Shown: piece after piece, positions 16,567 through 25,705 of the stretch | How positions within the stretch are numbered: the first letter of the stretch is position 1 | Layout of the letters: the number at the start of each line of letters is the position of its first letter | Origin: Reyranella sp. | Lineage (GTDB): Bacteria; Pseudomonadota; Alphaproteobacteria; Reyranellales; Reyranellaceae | NCBI RefSeq assembly: GCF_004297405.1 | Contig: NZ_SCVC01000003.1 | Span: forward strand, 18,296 to 82,295 | DNA: 64,000 nt | Direction: 5' to 3' | Position numbers and translations under genes: made by a program | The notes under the pieces: generated by a model | Told to the model about the DNA's origin: nothing | The model's input: only the letters and a program-made list of their open reading frames with translations | Databases searched by the model: none

Positions 16567-17268
16567 TTACGGTGCGAGATGCCGCATCAGTTGCGGATCG
16601 GCCTTTACCGCAGCCGCCGCGCCTTCGAGGGCGACATGGCCGCGATCCATTACATAGGCGTAGTGCGCGACCTCGAGGGCCAGCTCGATATGCTGCTCGA
16701 CCAGGATCACCGCCATCTCGCGCGCGAGCTGCTTCAGGCGGTCGGCGATCTCCTCGATCACCCCCACCCATACGCCCTCGGTCGGCTCGTCCAACATGAT
16801 GAGCTTCGGCCGGCCCAGCACGGCGCGGCCGATCGCCAGCATCTTGCGCTCGCCCCCCGACAAGGTGCCGGCCGTCTGTGACAGGCGCTGCGCCAGCTTG
16901 GGAAAGAAATCGAGTACGTAGTCCATGCCCGAACGATCGGGTTGGCGCACACAACCCAGCATCAGGTTCTCGCGCACGGTGAGCTTGGTGAAGATGCCAT
17001 GCTCCTGCGGCACATAGCCGATGCCGCGCCGCACGCGGCGCTCGGCCGCTTCCCGCTCCACTGCGGAACCGTCGAAGCGGATCGTGCCGGACATGGGCGG
17101 CACTTCGCCGAACAGCGCCTTCAGGAGGGTCGACTTGCCCGCACCATTGCGGCCCAGCACAGCGATGGCGCCGCGAGCCGGCGCCTTGATCGAGACGCCG
17201 AACAACGCCTGGCTGCGGCCGTAGCCGGCGCAGAGACCGTCGACCTGCAGGAGGTTTGCGTCAGACAC
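16567..17268 (-). CDS. ABC transporter ATP-binding protein (LivF/UrtE-like)
   Basis: A 233-residue ATPase. The GTG start at 17268 overlaps the upstream gene by 8 bp; a longer reading would run through it. Walker A is GRNGAGKST, signature LSGGERKML, Walker B LIMLDEPTEG, and the switch His follows in VEQHIE. EPTEGVWVGVIEEI is typical of the LivF/UrtE branch of branched-chain amino-acid, urea and amide importers. It should form a heterodimer with the adjacent LivG/UrtD-like ATPase to power the two permeases encoded upstream. Confidence 0.88.
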   Translation of the reverse strand: MSDANLLQVDGLCAGYGRSQALFGVSIKAPARGAIAVLGRNGAGKSTLLKALFGEVPPMSGTIRFDGSAVEREAAERRVRRGIGYVPQEHGIFTKLTVRENLMLGCVRQPDRSGMDYVLDFFPKLAQRLSQTAGTLSGGERKMLAIGRAVLGRPKLIMLDEPTEGVWVGVIEEIADRLKQLAREMAVILVEQHIELALEVAHYAYVMDRGHVALEGAAAAVKADPQLMRHLAP

Positions 17269-17995
17269 GGGTCGTAAACACCTGCTGGACCTTGGGAGAG
17301 CGCTGGATCGCCTCGACATCGCCCTGGTCCAACACCTTGCCCTGGTCGAGCACCGTCAGCCGGTCACAGATATCGCGGATGAAATGCAGGTCGTGCTCGA
17401 CGATGATCAGCGCGCAATGAGCCTTGATCGGCTCCAGGAGCTTGCCGGTGACATGGCGCTCTTCCGGGCTCATGCCACCGGTCGGCTCGTCGAGCAGCAA
17501 CAGCTTCGGCCGCAACGCCAGCGCCATGGCGATCTCCAGCCACTGCTGCTGGCCGTGGCTCAGTTCGCCCGCCAGGTCGTCGGCACGATCGATCAGCCGG
17601 AACCGTTCGAGCAGGCCGGTGACTTCGGCGTCCAGCGCCCGCCGCGACAGCGAGAGCAGCAGCCGCGGTAGGCTCTCGGTCGACTGCATCGCCAGCAGCA
17701 CATTGTCGTAGACTGACAGTTCCGGCAGCACCGCGGTGATCTGGAATTTCAGGCTGAGGCCGGCGCGCGCCCGCTCATAGGGCGTAGCGCGCGTGATGTC
17801 GTGGCCGTCGAACACGACCGTACCACTATCGGCGAAATGCGCGCCGGCGATTGCCTTGAGCAATGTGCTCTTGCCCGAGCCGTTGGGGCCGATCAGTCCA
17901 TGGAATGTCCCCGCCTGCACGTCGATGTCGACGCCGTCCAGTGCCTTCAAGGTGCGGAACGTCTTGCTGACGCCGCGGATCTCGAGGAGCGCCAT
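17261..17995 (-). CDS. ABC transporter ATP-binding protein (LivG/UrtD-like)
   Basis: A 244-residue ATPase from the ATG at 17995, after GGTGAGG. Walker A GPNGSGKST, signature LSHGQQQWLEIAMAL, Walker B LLLLDEPTGGM, and EHDLHFI. The LSHGQ-type signature with WLE is characteristic of UrtD-like subunits, favouring urea or short amides over branched-chain amino acids. It lies 7 bp after the second permease gene and overlaps the next ATPase, so all are one transcript. Confidence 0.88.
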   Translation of the reverse strand: MALLEIRGVSKTFRTLKALDGVDIDVQAGTFHGLIGPNGSGKSTLLKAIAGAHFADSGTVVFDGHDITRATPYERARAGLSLKFQITAVLPELSVYDNVLLAMQSTESLPRLLLSLSRRALDAEVTGLLERFRLIDRADDLAGELSHGQQQWLEIAMALALRPKLLLLDEPTGGMSPEERHVTGKLLEPIKAHCALIIVEHDLHFIRDICDRLTVLDQGKVLDQGDVEAIQRSPKVQQVFTTRV

Positions 17996-18002
17996 GGTGA
18001 CC

Positions 18003-19067
18003 TCACCCGTCCCGCCGGCGCCGGCCGTAGGAGCCGATACGCTCGCGGTCCGACACAAACAGGCCGAGGATGCCCTTGGGCTGGAACATCACGACGCCCA
18101 GCGGCACCAGCCCGAGGATCACGGGCCAGATCGGCTTGATCGCGTCGATGTCGGACAGCACGTACGATAGAACTTCGACGGTGATTGCGCCGAATATCGG
18201 ACCAATCAGGGTACCCGATCCGCCCAGCAGGCTGTAGAGCACTGCCGTCGTCGACAGGCCGGGCCCCATGTTGCCGGGGCCGATGAAGCCCTGGTGGTAG
18301 CTGTAGAGTGCGCCGCCCAAGCCGGCGACCAGACCGGCCAGGGAAAACACAACCGCTTTGAAGAGCTGCACGCGATAGCCGAAGAAGGCCAGCCGCTCCT
18401 CGTTCTGGCGCATGCCTGCCAGCACAAGGCCGAGTTGGGACTGCTTGAGAAAACGCGCGCCGGCATAGATCAGAATCAAGAGCGCCAACGCGAGGAAGTA
18501 GAAGGCCGTGCCCTCGACGAACTCGTAGCTGCCGAGCTTCAGGAGCTTCACCGAGGACAGGCCGTTACCGGCGCCGACATATTGCCAGCCCGAAACCAGA
18601 CGTTCGGCCGCATATGCACCCGTGAGCGTGCCAAGCGCCACGAAGATCGTGGTCGGCGGCTTACGGCCGAGCAGCAGGAAGGCCGCGAACAGGCCCGCCA
18701 GCAGCAGGCCGACCAGCATGGCGAGCGGCAACGTCCCCCAGAGTTCGCTGAACTCCAGGTCACGTCCGACCAGAGCGATCGCATACCCCGCAACACCAAA
18801 GAAGAGAGCCTGCCCGAAGCTCATGATGCCTGACAGGCCCCAGCACAGGTCGAAACTGATGGCGAGCAGTGACAGGATCAGAACATTGGTTGCCAAAGTG
18901 ATGAGATCCGTCCTCTCACTCAACACCGCCGGCACGATCAACGCGACAACGAGCGTGGCCCCTTCGACATAGGGCAGGACACGACGCAGGGCGCGGGGGC
19001 GCGTTGCCCGACGCTCGGGCACGCGCTCGGCCGCCACAACCAGTCCGGACGCTTCCTTGGTCAGCAT
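18003..19067 (-). CDS. ABC transporter permease (LivM/UrtC-like)
   Basis: A 354-residue inner-membrane permease. The ATG at 19067 overlaps the last codons of the binding-protein gene. About ten hydrophobic segments are seen after a basic N-terminus, including LCWGLSGIMSFGQALFFGVAG, the conserved LivM block that begins the second helix pair. RQNEERLAFFGYRVQLFKAVVFSLAG is the cytoplasmic EAA-like loop. The C-terminus is FQPKGILGLF. It pairs with the LivH/UrtB-like permease to form the membrane channel. Confidence 0.88.
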   Translation of the reverse strand: MLTKEASGLVVAAERVPERRATRPRALRRVLPYVEGATLVVALIVPAVLSERTDLITLATNVLILSLLAISFDLCWGLSGIMSFGQALFFGVAGYAIALVGRDLEFSELWGTLPLAMLVGLLLAGLFAAFLLLGRKPPTTIFVALGTLTGAYAAERLVSGWQYVGAGNGLSSVKLLKLGSYEFVEGTAFYFLALALLILIYAGARFLKQSQLGLVLAGMRQNEERLAFFGYRVQLFKAVVFSLAGLVAGLGGALYSYHQGFIGPGNMGPGLSTTAVLYSLLGGSGTLIGPIFGAITVEVLSYVLSDIDAIKPIWPVILGLVPLGVVMFQPKGILGLFVSDRERIGSYGRRRRDG

Positions 19068-20290
19068 TCCTTGGGATCGACCATCTTGTCGCTTTCGATC
19101 ACCTCGTAGCGCGTCTTGCCGGCGTCGACTTTGCACTGCGCGATGTACATGTTCATCTTGCAGTGCATCTTGCCGGGCACCATCTCGGCGCCACCGCCGG
19201 GCCCCTGCTCGATCTTGGCCTTGTCCATGGCCGCCGACACCGGATCGCGCGCGAGGTCGCCGTTCGTCGCCTTGACCGCCGCTTCGTAGAGCTTGATGCC
19301 GCGATACATGCCGGTCGAGGCCGAGCCTGCCGTGAACAGATACTTGGTGTCGGGGAACTTCTTGGAATAGTCGGCCTGGAGCTGCTTGCTGAACGGATCG
19401 TCGACTGACTGGAAATAGTCGAGACAACTGTAGAGCCCGTCCATCTCCTGGGCCGGGTGATAGTTCAGCAGGTTCTCGTCGTAGTAGACGCAGCTCAGGA
19501 CGCCGCCGTTCTTCTGGAAGCCCGATTCGTAGAGCTGCTTCACGAAAGGCTGCAGCCCCGGCGGAATGACGGTGTTGAAGACACAGTCGACCTTGCCGTC
19601 GCGGATCTTGCCGATGGTCGCCGAGTATTCCGCCTGGTCGAGAGGATAGTATTCCTCGAACACGACCTCGCCGCCGTTGGCTTCGATGACCTTGCGGGCA
19701 TACTTGTTCAGGAGCTGCGGCCAGACATAGTTGGCCGACGGCAAGGCAAAGCGCTTCTTGCCGGCCGTCTTGATCAGATAGGGAATGAGCCTGTCGCACT
19801 GCTGCGCCGGTGTGGGGCCGGTGCAGTAGAGCGCCTTGGTACACTCCTGCCCTTCATACAGCTGCGGATAGATGTAGAGCGTGCGGCCGCGATTGACGAT
19901 CGGGTCCTTGATCGCCTGCCGCATCGCCGAGGTGATGCCACCCAGCACGACATTGACCTTCCGTTCCTGGATGAGCTTGCGCACGTTGCCAACGGCGATC
20001 TTGGGATCGGACGCCGTGTCCTCCAGGAAAAGCTCGATCGGCCGGCCGACGATCCCGCCGCTCTTGTTGATCTGTTCCACAACGAACTGCGCCACCTGCC
20101 AGTTGGCGTTGCCGGATGGGGCGATGGCGCCCGTGATGTCGGTAGCGATGCCCATACGGATGGGATCGGCGGCAAAGGCGCCCTTCGGCGCCAGCATCCA
20201 GCCACCGCCCCCGGCGATCCAGCCGGCAGCACTGAGCGCACCTGCTCCCAAGAAACGTCGCCGACCCAGAGAATGCATCTTGTCGCTCAT
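19061..20290 (-). CDS. Periplasmic amide/urea-type binding protein (Tat signal)
   Basis: A 409-residue binding protein from the ATG at 20290, after GGGGAGG. A twin-arginine signal (LGRRRFLGAGALSAAG) suggests export in folded form. The mature part starts DPIRMGIATDITGAIAPSG and continues with NWQVAQFVVEQINKSGGI, LEDTASDPKIAVGNVRKLIQ and SANYVWPQLLNKYARKVIE, as in AmiC/UrtA/FmdD-type proteins rather than leucine-binding LivJ. It should deliver a urea-, amide- or similar ligand to the adjacent permeases. The amidase at the end of the operon supports an amide. Confidence 0.88.
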   Translation of the reverse strand: MSDKMHSLGRRRFLGAGALSAAGWIAGGGGWMLAPKGAFAADPIRMGIATDITGAIAPSGNANWQVAQFVVEQINKSGGIVGRPIELFLEDTASDPKIAVGNVRKLIQERKVNVVLGGITSAMRQAIKDPIVNRGRTLYIYPQLYEGQECTKALYCTGPTPAQQCDRLIPYLIKTAGKKRFALPSANYVWPQLLNKYARKVIEANGGEVVFEEYYPLDQAEYSATIGKIRDGKVDCVFNTVIPPGLQPFVKQLYESGFQKNGGVLSCVYYDENLLNYHPAQEMDGLYSCLDYFQSVDDPFSKQLQADYSKKFPDTKYLFTAGSASTGMYRGIKLYEAAVKATNGDLARDPVSAAMDKAKIEQGPGGGAEMVPGKMHCKMNMYIAQCKVDAGKTRYEVIESDKMVDPKEC

Positions 20291-20292
20291 GT

Positions 20293-21150
20293 TCAGAGCC
20301 TCCCCTGCGTAATGAATCCTTGTGGACGGAACTTCACAATTACCAACGCGATAATGAAAACCAGCGGATCCGCGAGCACCGGAATGACGAGCCATGGCAG
20401 GCCGGCCGCCATGCCGCCGACGACGGCGGCACCCAGGACCGGACCTTCGAAGGTTCCGACACCGCCCAGCATCACCGACAGGAACGCTTGCACCAGGAAG
20501 CGCGTGCCGATGTCGGCGGAGAGCTGATAGAGGGGCACGATCAAAGCGCCGGCCAATCCAGCAAGTGCCGCGCCGAAGGCAAAGGTGAAGGCGTAGAGCC
20601 GCGATGTCGAGATCCCGCAGGCTCTCGCGAGGTTGGGATTCTCGAGCGATCCGCGAACCTGAAGGCCGACCGATGTGCGCGCAAGGAACAGCCATGTCCC
20701 GGCAATGACGCAGGCTGTGACGACGACGATCACGGTGCGCCAGATCGAGAAGTCTACGCCGAAGACGGTGAACGCTCCTGGTAGAGGCTCGGAGATCGAC
20801 TTGTAGTGGCCCCCCAGCAGGCCGCGCACGATCTCGCGAATGACCAGGCCGACCGCATAGGTACCCAGCATCGCGATGATGGGCGACGCATAGAAGCGAC
20901 GGATGACCAGCCGTTCGAGGACGAGGCCGATCAGCGCCAGCACCAGCGGCGCGGCCAGGATCCCGGCCCAGGCGGACAGACCGCTGCTTTCGAAGATATA
21001 GACGGTGTAGGCGCCCAGAAGAACGAACTCGCCATGGGCGAAATTGAAGATGCCCATCATGCTGGCGATGATTCCAAGCCCCAGCACGATCAGCACCATC
21101 ACCGACATGAAGGCGAGCAGATCGAACACAAGCTTGATTTCGATACCCAT
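20293..21150 (-). CDS. ABC transporter permease (LivH/UrtB-like)
   Basis: A 285-residue permease from the ATG at 21150; an upstream in-frame start would add a 20-residue Arg-rich leader. About eight membrane helices, with MMGIFNFAHGEFVLLGAY (the LivH GxxNFAHG motif) and a cytoplasmic loop GSLENPNLARACGISTSRLYAFTFAFGAA (quoted as NPNLARACGI and YAFTFAFG). It ends KFRPQGFITQGRL. Its stop is 2 bp before the binding-protein start, so the five transporter genes are tightly packed. A promoter with TTGAAA/TTAAAT lies upstream. Confidence 0.87.
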   Translation of the reverse strand: MGIEIKLVFDLLAFMSVMVLIVLGLGIIASMMGIFNFAHGEFVLLGAYTVYIFESSGLSAWAGILAAPLVLALIGLVLERLVIRRFYASPIIAMLGTYAVGLVIREIVRGLLGGHYKSISEPLPGAFTVFGVDFSIWRTVIVVVTACVIAGTWLFLARTSVGLQVRGSLENPNLARACGISTSRLYAFTFAFGAALAGLAGALIVPLYQLSADIGTRFLVQAFLSVMLGGVGTFEGPVLGAAVVGGMAAGLPWLVIPVLADPLVFIIALVIVKFRPQGFITQGRL

Positions 21151-21219
21151 GGTCACCGCATGCGATCGCAACCACTGCGGCCCAACGCGTCGACGACGCG
21201 AGAACCGCACACTCCATGT

Positions 21220-21248
21220 ATTTAAAACAGAAACTTTTTACTTTTCAA
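21220..21248 (-). promoter_or_regulatory. Promoter before the amide-type transporter genes
   Basis: On the minus strand TTGAAA (21248-21243) and TTAAAT (21225-21220) are 17 bp apart in an AT-rich island of otherwise GC-rich DNA. It would allow the five transporter genes and amidase to be transcribed separately from the AmiC-like gene upstream. Confidence 0.5.
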
Positions 21249-21273
21249 ATAGTTTCAGTTCGACGCCTGCGCG

Positions 21274-22422
21274 TCAGAACTTTTCGAGCAACTTGAAGTC
21301 GAAGCCATCGGCTTCCGCAAAATAGATCGGCATCTCGGCGCGCCGATGGCGCAACCCGACTGGTCCCCGCCCCCCGCGATAGACCATGCTTGAGGCGCTG
21401 GAAGTCAGGCTGGGCAGGTGCAACGTCTCGGATCGGCGCGCCAACGCCTCCAGGAAGTACAGCGCTTCGTAGTTTGCCTGTGCGACGGCGCCCGGAACCG
21501 GCGCGCAGTTCCCGAACGCCTTCTGGTAGGCGGTGAGAAAGGCTTCGTTGTGCATGGTTCTCACGCTGGCGAAGTAACCAAAGGCCGCGAACAGATTCGC
21601 CGTGTTCTCGGCACCGATCCCCAGGAGGACGGTTTCGTCGATGCAGTTCGCCAGCCGCAGCACCTTCTCGCTGAGACCGTACTCGGCGAACAGCCGGTTG
21701 AAGAGAATGCCGTCGAGGCCGATGAGCGATATGAAAACGACATCGGGCTGCAGCGCCTGAATGCGCTCGACATAGCGATGGTGGTCGTCGCCGCCCAGCG
21801 GGACGAAATCCTCGCCCACGACCCGCCCTCCGGTCTCGGCAATGTAACTCTTGACCTCCCGATGCGAGAGCCAGGGCCAGACATAGTCGCTGCCGATCAG
21901 ATACCAGCGCTGGGCGCGCTTGCGTTCGGCCAACCAGGCAATCGCCGGCCGCGCCTGCCGTGGCGGGGTCTCACCGATGGCAAACAGACCGGGCGTTCGC
22001 TCGCCACCTTCGTAGATCGATGGGTAGATGTAGGGGAGATGGCCGGCGAATGTCCCGCGCAATGACATGCGGACCGCGCTGATATGGTTGCCGACGATCA
22101 CATCGGCGCCATCGAACTCGACAATGTCCTCGGCGTCGCGCGTCACATCCTCGATCGCAGCACCGGTATCGACGATAGTGAGTTCGACTTCGCGTCCCAG
22201 GATCCCGCCGCGCGCGTTGATCTGGTGGGCGGCGAGGACGGCGCAATTGACCGACGACGGCCCCCAGATTCCCGCCGTGCCGGTCATCGTCACAAAGTGT
22301 GCAACTCGTAGCTTGGATTTGTCGCGCTGAGGGGCTTTCGGCAGGTTGGGAAACAGGGCACCAGGCATGGGCGCCTGTCCGCCAGATCCAAGTGCCGAAT
22401 ATGGCTCCCCGAGCATCAGCAC
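21274..22422 (-). CDS. AmiC-like amide-binding protein without signal peptide
   Basis: A 382-residue type I periplasmic-binding fold protein (LRVAHFVTMTGTAGIWG, NCAVLAAHQINARGGILGRE, VDTGAAIEDVTRDAEDIVEF, YLIGSDYVWPWLSHREVKSY). It resembles AmiC/FmdD/UrtA proteins. The frame opens after a stop near 22470, and starts at GTG 22422 or ATG 22416. The N-terminus (MLMLGEPYSALGSGG) has no hydrophobic signal, so it should stay in the cytoplasm like Pseudomonas AmiC, which senses amides and restrains AmiR. No AmiR-type antiterminator is seen next to it. It heads the amide-type operon. A second importer binding protein with a lost signal is the alternative. Confidence 0.75.
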   Translation of the reverse strand: MLMLGEPYSALGSGGQAPMPGALFPNLPKAPQRDKSKLRVAHFVTMTGTAGIWGPSSVNCAVLAAHQINARGGILGREVELTIVDTGAAIEDVTRDAEDIVEFDGADVIVGNHISAVRMSLRGTFAGHLPYIYPSIYEGGERTPGLFAIGETPPRQARPAIAWLAERKRAQRWYLIGSDYVWPWLSHREVKSYIAETGGRVVGEDFVPLGGDDHHRYVERIQALQPDVVFISLIGLDGILFNRLFAEYGLSEKVLRLANCIDETVLLGIGAENTANLFAAFGYFASVRTMHNEAFLTAYQKAFGNCAPVPGAVAQANYEALYFLEALARRSETLHLPSLTSSASSMVYRGGRGPVGLRHRRAEMPIYFAEADGFDFKLLEKF

Positions 22423-22560
22423 GGGTTCGCCGCCCCATCGACAAGGCTCAAGGGAGATCGCTGCATGTCAGCCTCCGCATCCCGCCATCATGGGCTCCTG
22501 GCCACGCGTCCGAAACCATCAACCGCGTCCTCCACTGGCAAATCAGCCCGTCACCAAAAT

Positions 22561-22578
22561 TTGTTGAACTTTCAACAA
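22561..22578. promoter_or_regulatory. Palindromic operator, likely for the MarR regulator
   Basis: TTGTTGAA-CT-TTCAACAA is a perfect 8-2-8 palindrome 70 bp before the marR-type gene and between it and the divergent AmiC-like gene. MarR repressors bind 16-20 bp palindromes of this kind. A TATAAA at 22589-22594 follows, so binding would block the promoter of the marR-amine oxidase pair. Confidence 0.6.
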
Positions 22579-22648
22579 TTGAAGCACATATAAAGGCGCA
22601 CCGTCGAGCATGCATGTTCCGTGCCTTTGACAGGTTCTGAGGTCGCCC

Positions 22649-23092
22649 GTGTCGGATTCGTCTTCTGCTGATTCACCTATCACCGTGCATTTGGCCTATC
22701 TGCTTGCTCAGGCGAATCGCGAGATCAACCGCCAGCTCGATGCGCGGCTGCGCGCCGAAGGCGTGCCGGTCGAGCAATGGCGCATCCTCAAGGTGCTGTC
22801 GGATGGCAATGGACGGTCCATGGGTGAACTGGCCGAAGCCGCCCTGCTCAACCATCCGACGCTCACCAAGACGATCGACCGCATGGTGGCGGACTCGCTC
22901 GTCTATCGCATCTCCGATCCCGCGGATCGCCGCAAGGTCCTGATCTTCTGTTCCGATCGCGGCAAGGACCTCGTGAAGCGCCTGGTGCCGTTGGCACTCG
23001 GCCAGGAAGCGCACATCGCCAAGAACTACGGCGGCAAGGCAACCGCGCAGCTCAAGCGACTGCTCGAAGACTTGATAGAACGCGCTGGCTAG
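22649..23092 (+). CDS. MarR family transcriptional regulator
   Basis: A 147-residue winged-helix protein starting at GTG 22649. Dimer helix HLAYLLAQANREINRQLD, HTH MGELAEAALLNHPTLTKTIDRM, and wing SDPADRRKVLIFCSDRGKDL are as expected for MarR. The gene is 37 bp before a copper amine oxidase gene on the same strand, and a perfect palindrome lies upstream. It probably represses itself and the oxidase until an aromatic or amine-derived ligand binds. It could also influence the divergent amide-type operon. Confidence 0.88.
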   Translation: MSDSSSADSPITVHLAYLLAQANREINRQLDARLRAEGVPVEQWRILKVLSDGNGRSMGELAEAALLNHPTLTKTIDRMVADSLVYRISDPADRRKVLIFCSDRGKDLVKRLVPLALGQEAHIAKNYGGKATAQLKRLLEDLIERAG

Positions 23093-23129
23093 CCGTCTAC
23101 TTCAGCCGTCGCACCTCGAGGGACGCCGC

Positions 23130-25061
23130 ATGCCTGATATCACCACTCAGTCCCGCGACATGGCAACGTCAGGCCACCCACTCGATCCATTGGCGCCGGA
23201 CGAGATCCGTCGCGCCGCCGCGGCCGTGCGGACGGCACACGACCTTGGCCCCGGCATGATGTTTGAGACGATCACGCTGCGCGAGCCGGACAAGAAGGTC
23301 GTAGAAGAATTCCAGCCGGGTGCCCCCGTGCCACGTGAAGCCTTCGTTTGTGCATTCGACCGCACCAACGGCAAGGTCTACGAAGCCAAGGTCGACCTCG
23401 TCGCCGACACGATCGTCGACTGGCATCATGTCCCAGGCGTGCGGCCGCGTATCCTGCTCGATGACATCACCCTGGTCGGAGAGGTTGCGCGGGCCGATCC
23501 ACGCTTCCAGGCGGCGCTGGCCAGACGTGGCATCACCGACATCGACAACGTCCAAGTCGATCCCTGGTCGGCAGGCAATTACGGCCTTCCGGACGAAGAA
23601 GGACGACGGCTCTCCCATACGTTCTGCTGGTATCGAACGGAAAAGAATGACAACGGCTATGCCCATCCCATCGAAGGGCTCTGTGCCGTGATCGATCTCG
23701 ATCGTGCCGAGGTGCTGAGAGTCGACGACTACGGGGCAGCCGAGGTGCCCATGCAGAATCGCAACTATGCCTCACGCTACCGCAAAGTCTTCCGGGACGA
23801 TGTGAAGCCGCTGGAAATCGTGCAGTCGGACGGCCCCAGCTTCACCGTCGAGGGCAATGAAGTACGTTGGCAGAAATGGCGCTTCCGCGTGGGCTTCAAT
23901 GCACGCGAGGGATTGGTCCTCCATGCGATTGGCTACGAAGACAACGGCAAGCTGCGCTCGGTGCTTCATCGAGCGGCCCTGTCCGAAATGGTCGTGCCCT
24001 ATGGACATCCTGGTGGCGGGCATTTCCGCAAGAATGCCTTCGATGTCGGTGAGTATGGAATCGGGGTGCTCGCCAACTCCCTGACGCTCGGGTGCGACTG
24101 CCTCGGAACCATTCGCTACTTCGATGCCTGGCTGGCCGACAGCAAGGGCGATCCCTACAAGATCGAAAACGCGGTGTGCCTGCATGAAGAGGACTTCGGG
24201 ATCCTCTGGAAGCACACCGATCTTTTCACCGGGGAGGTCGATGTCCGACGCGCTCGCCGGCTGGTCGTCTCGTCGATCTCGACCGTCGGCAACTACGAGT
24301 ACGGGCTGTTCTGGTACTTCCATCAAGATGGCTCGATCCACTTCGAGATCAAGGCGACGGGAATTCTGAACACGGCGGGCCTCAAGCCTGGCGAGCCGCC
24401 GGACTACGGCACCATCGTGTCGCCTGGCGTCTACGCGCACTACCATCAGCATGTCTTCAACATGCGCCTCGATATGGCGATCGATGGCGAGCGCAACCGG
24501 GTCGTCGAAGTCGACACCGTGGCGGTGCCTGAAGGCCCTGACAATCCGTATGGCAACGCCTTCACCATCCGCGAGACCGTTCTGAAAACCGAGAAGGCTG
24601 CACAGCGCAACGTCGATTTCAACGCGGCTCGTTTCTGGAAGATTGCGAGCGCCGGCTCTCGCAATGCACTGGACCAACCCACCGCTTACAAGCTGGTGCC
24701 TTTGAGCCCGGTTCCCATGTTCTCAGGGCAGCAGTCGATGGTGGCGAAACGGGCCGCCTTTATGACCCGCCAGCTCTGGGTTACGGCGTATCACCCCGAG
24801 GAACTCTACGCCGCCGGTCGCTATCCCAATCAAAGCAGTGGCGGCGATGGCTTACCCGCCTGGACTGCTGCGGATCGCCCATTGGTCGATACCGATATCG
24901 TCGTCTGGCACAGCTTCGGCCTGCACCATATCCCCCGCCCCGAGGATTTCCCGGTTCAGCCCGTGACGACGGCGGGCTTCGCCCTTCATCCTGTCGGGTT
25001 CTTCTCCGAAAACCCTGCCCTCGATGTCCCACCCACCAAAAGCAGCATGAGTTGCTGCTGA
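23130..25061 (+). CDS. Primary-amine oxidase (copper/topaquinone)
   Basis: A 643-residue copper amine oxidase. Tyr389 in VGNYEYG fits the N-Y-D/E-Y motif and should become the topaquinone cofactor. Asp332 (RYFDAW) is the catalytic base, and His439/His441 in HYHQH are two copper ligands, with the third in HIPRPEDFPV near the C-terminus. It should oxidise a primary amine to aldehyde, ammonia and hydrogen peroxide. No export signal is seen, so it is probably cytoplasmic, as in Arthrobacter-type enzymes. No aldehyde dehydrogenase is adjacent. The substrate (phenylethylamine, tyramine, histamine or other) is not decided by sequence. GAGGGA precedes the ATG. Confidence 0.92.
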   Translation: MPDITTQSRDMATSGHPLDPLAPDEIRRAAAAVRTAHDLGPGMMFETITLREPDKKVVEEFQPGAPVPREAFVCAFDRTNGKVYEAKVDLVADTIVDWHHVPGVRPRILLDDITLVGEVARADPRFQAALARRGITDIDNVQVDPWSAGNYGLPDEEGRRLSHTFCWYRTEKNDNGYAHPIEGLCAVIDLDRAEVLRVDDYGAAEVPMQNRNYASRYRKVFRDDVKPLEIVQSDGPSFTVEGNEVRWQKWRFRVGFNAREGLVLHAIGYEDNGKLRSVLHRAALSEMVVPYGHPGGGHFRKNAFDVGEYGIGVLANSLTLGCDCLGTIRYFDAWLADSKGDPYKIENAVCLHEEDFGILWKHTDLFTGEVDVRRARRLVVSSISTVGNYEYGLFWYFHQDGSIHFEIKATGILNTAGLKPGEPPDYGTIVSPGVYAHYHQHVFNMRLDMAIDGERNRVVEVDTVAVPEGPDNPYGNAFTIRETVLKTEKAAQRNVDFNAARFWKIASAGSRNALDQPTAYKLVPLSPVPMFSGQQSMVAKRAAFMTRQLWVTAYHPEELYAAGRYPNQSSGGDGLPAWTAADRPLVDTDIVVWHSFGLHHIPRPEDFPVQPVTTAGFALHPVGFFSENPALDVPPTKSSMSCC

Positions 25062-25222
25062 GCTTCGTCACAGACTTCGAGGTCGTAGACGGCAAGACCC
25101 TCAAACTGGCACTGAAGGAACCCTACGGTACCAGACCTCGAGAGCAGCAAGAAGACCGCCCCCCGAGTTGCAGGAACGGCTCTCATGAACGGACTTGAGG
25201 TCTTGTGCTGCATTTCCCGAGT

Positions 25223-25693
25223 TCAGAGAAACCCGATCCATCTCCCGGCGATCAGCACCGACAGCCAGAGAACAGCCGAGCAGCAGGCGACGAGGCGGAC
25301 ACTCAGGTGAAGCTCGCCGCCCGCCAGGGCAGTGCGAAGGTGGCGACTTCGATGCTGTAACGCGACGTTGGCAAGCGCCAGAATGAGCAGCGCCATCTTG
25401 CACAGGAAGGCCGTGTTGCCGACATACTCCGTGGGCTTCACCGTGAAAAGCCACAGCCCTGTTGTGATCGCCACGACGACACCGACGCCGGCGCTACGCG
25501 ACAGGAATGGGCCGATCGCGACGAGTGGAACGGAGCGGAAGAAGCCGATCAGCCGAAGGTCGAGTGGCAGAATACCGCCAAGGAGCACGCCCACCCCAAG
25601 AATATGCAGGGCGTTGACCAGCAGATATGCCGTTCCCGATCGCTGCAGCAGAATGGCACCAGGCCAGGCGCCGATCCAATCCAAGAGCGGCAC
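25223..25693 (-). CDS. DUF6644-like integral membrane protein
   Basis: A 156-residue protein with four hydrophobic helices: YLLVNALHILGVGVLLGGIL, SRSAGVGVVVAITTGLWLF, AFLCKMALLILALANVAL, and VACCSAVLWLSVLIAGRWIG. WIGAWPGAILLQ at the start and LHILGVGVLLGGILPLDLRL match my recollection of DUF6644 proteins. His residues in helix 1 (ALHILG) and QHRSRH could be heme or metal ligands. It follows a DUF6152 gene by 12 bp, forming a two-gene operon. Role unknown. The 161 bp between it and the amine oxidase show nothing. Confidence 0.65.
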   Translation of the reverse strand: MPLLDWIGAWPGAILLQRSGTAYLLVNALHILGVGVLLGGILPLDLRLIGFFRSVPLVAIGPFLSRSAGVGVVVAITTGLWLFTVKPTEYVGNTAFLCKMALLILALANVALQHRSRHLRTALAGGELHLSVRLVACCSAVLWLSVLIAGRWIGFL

Positions 25694-25705
25694 CGGACAC
25701 CAGAC

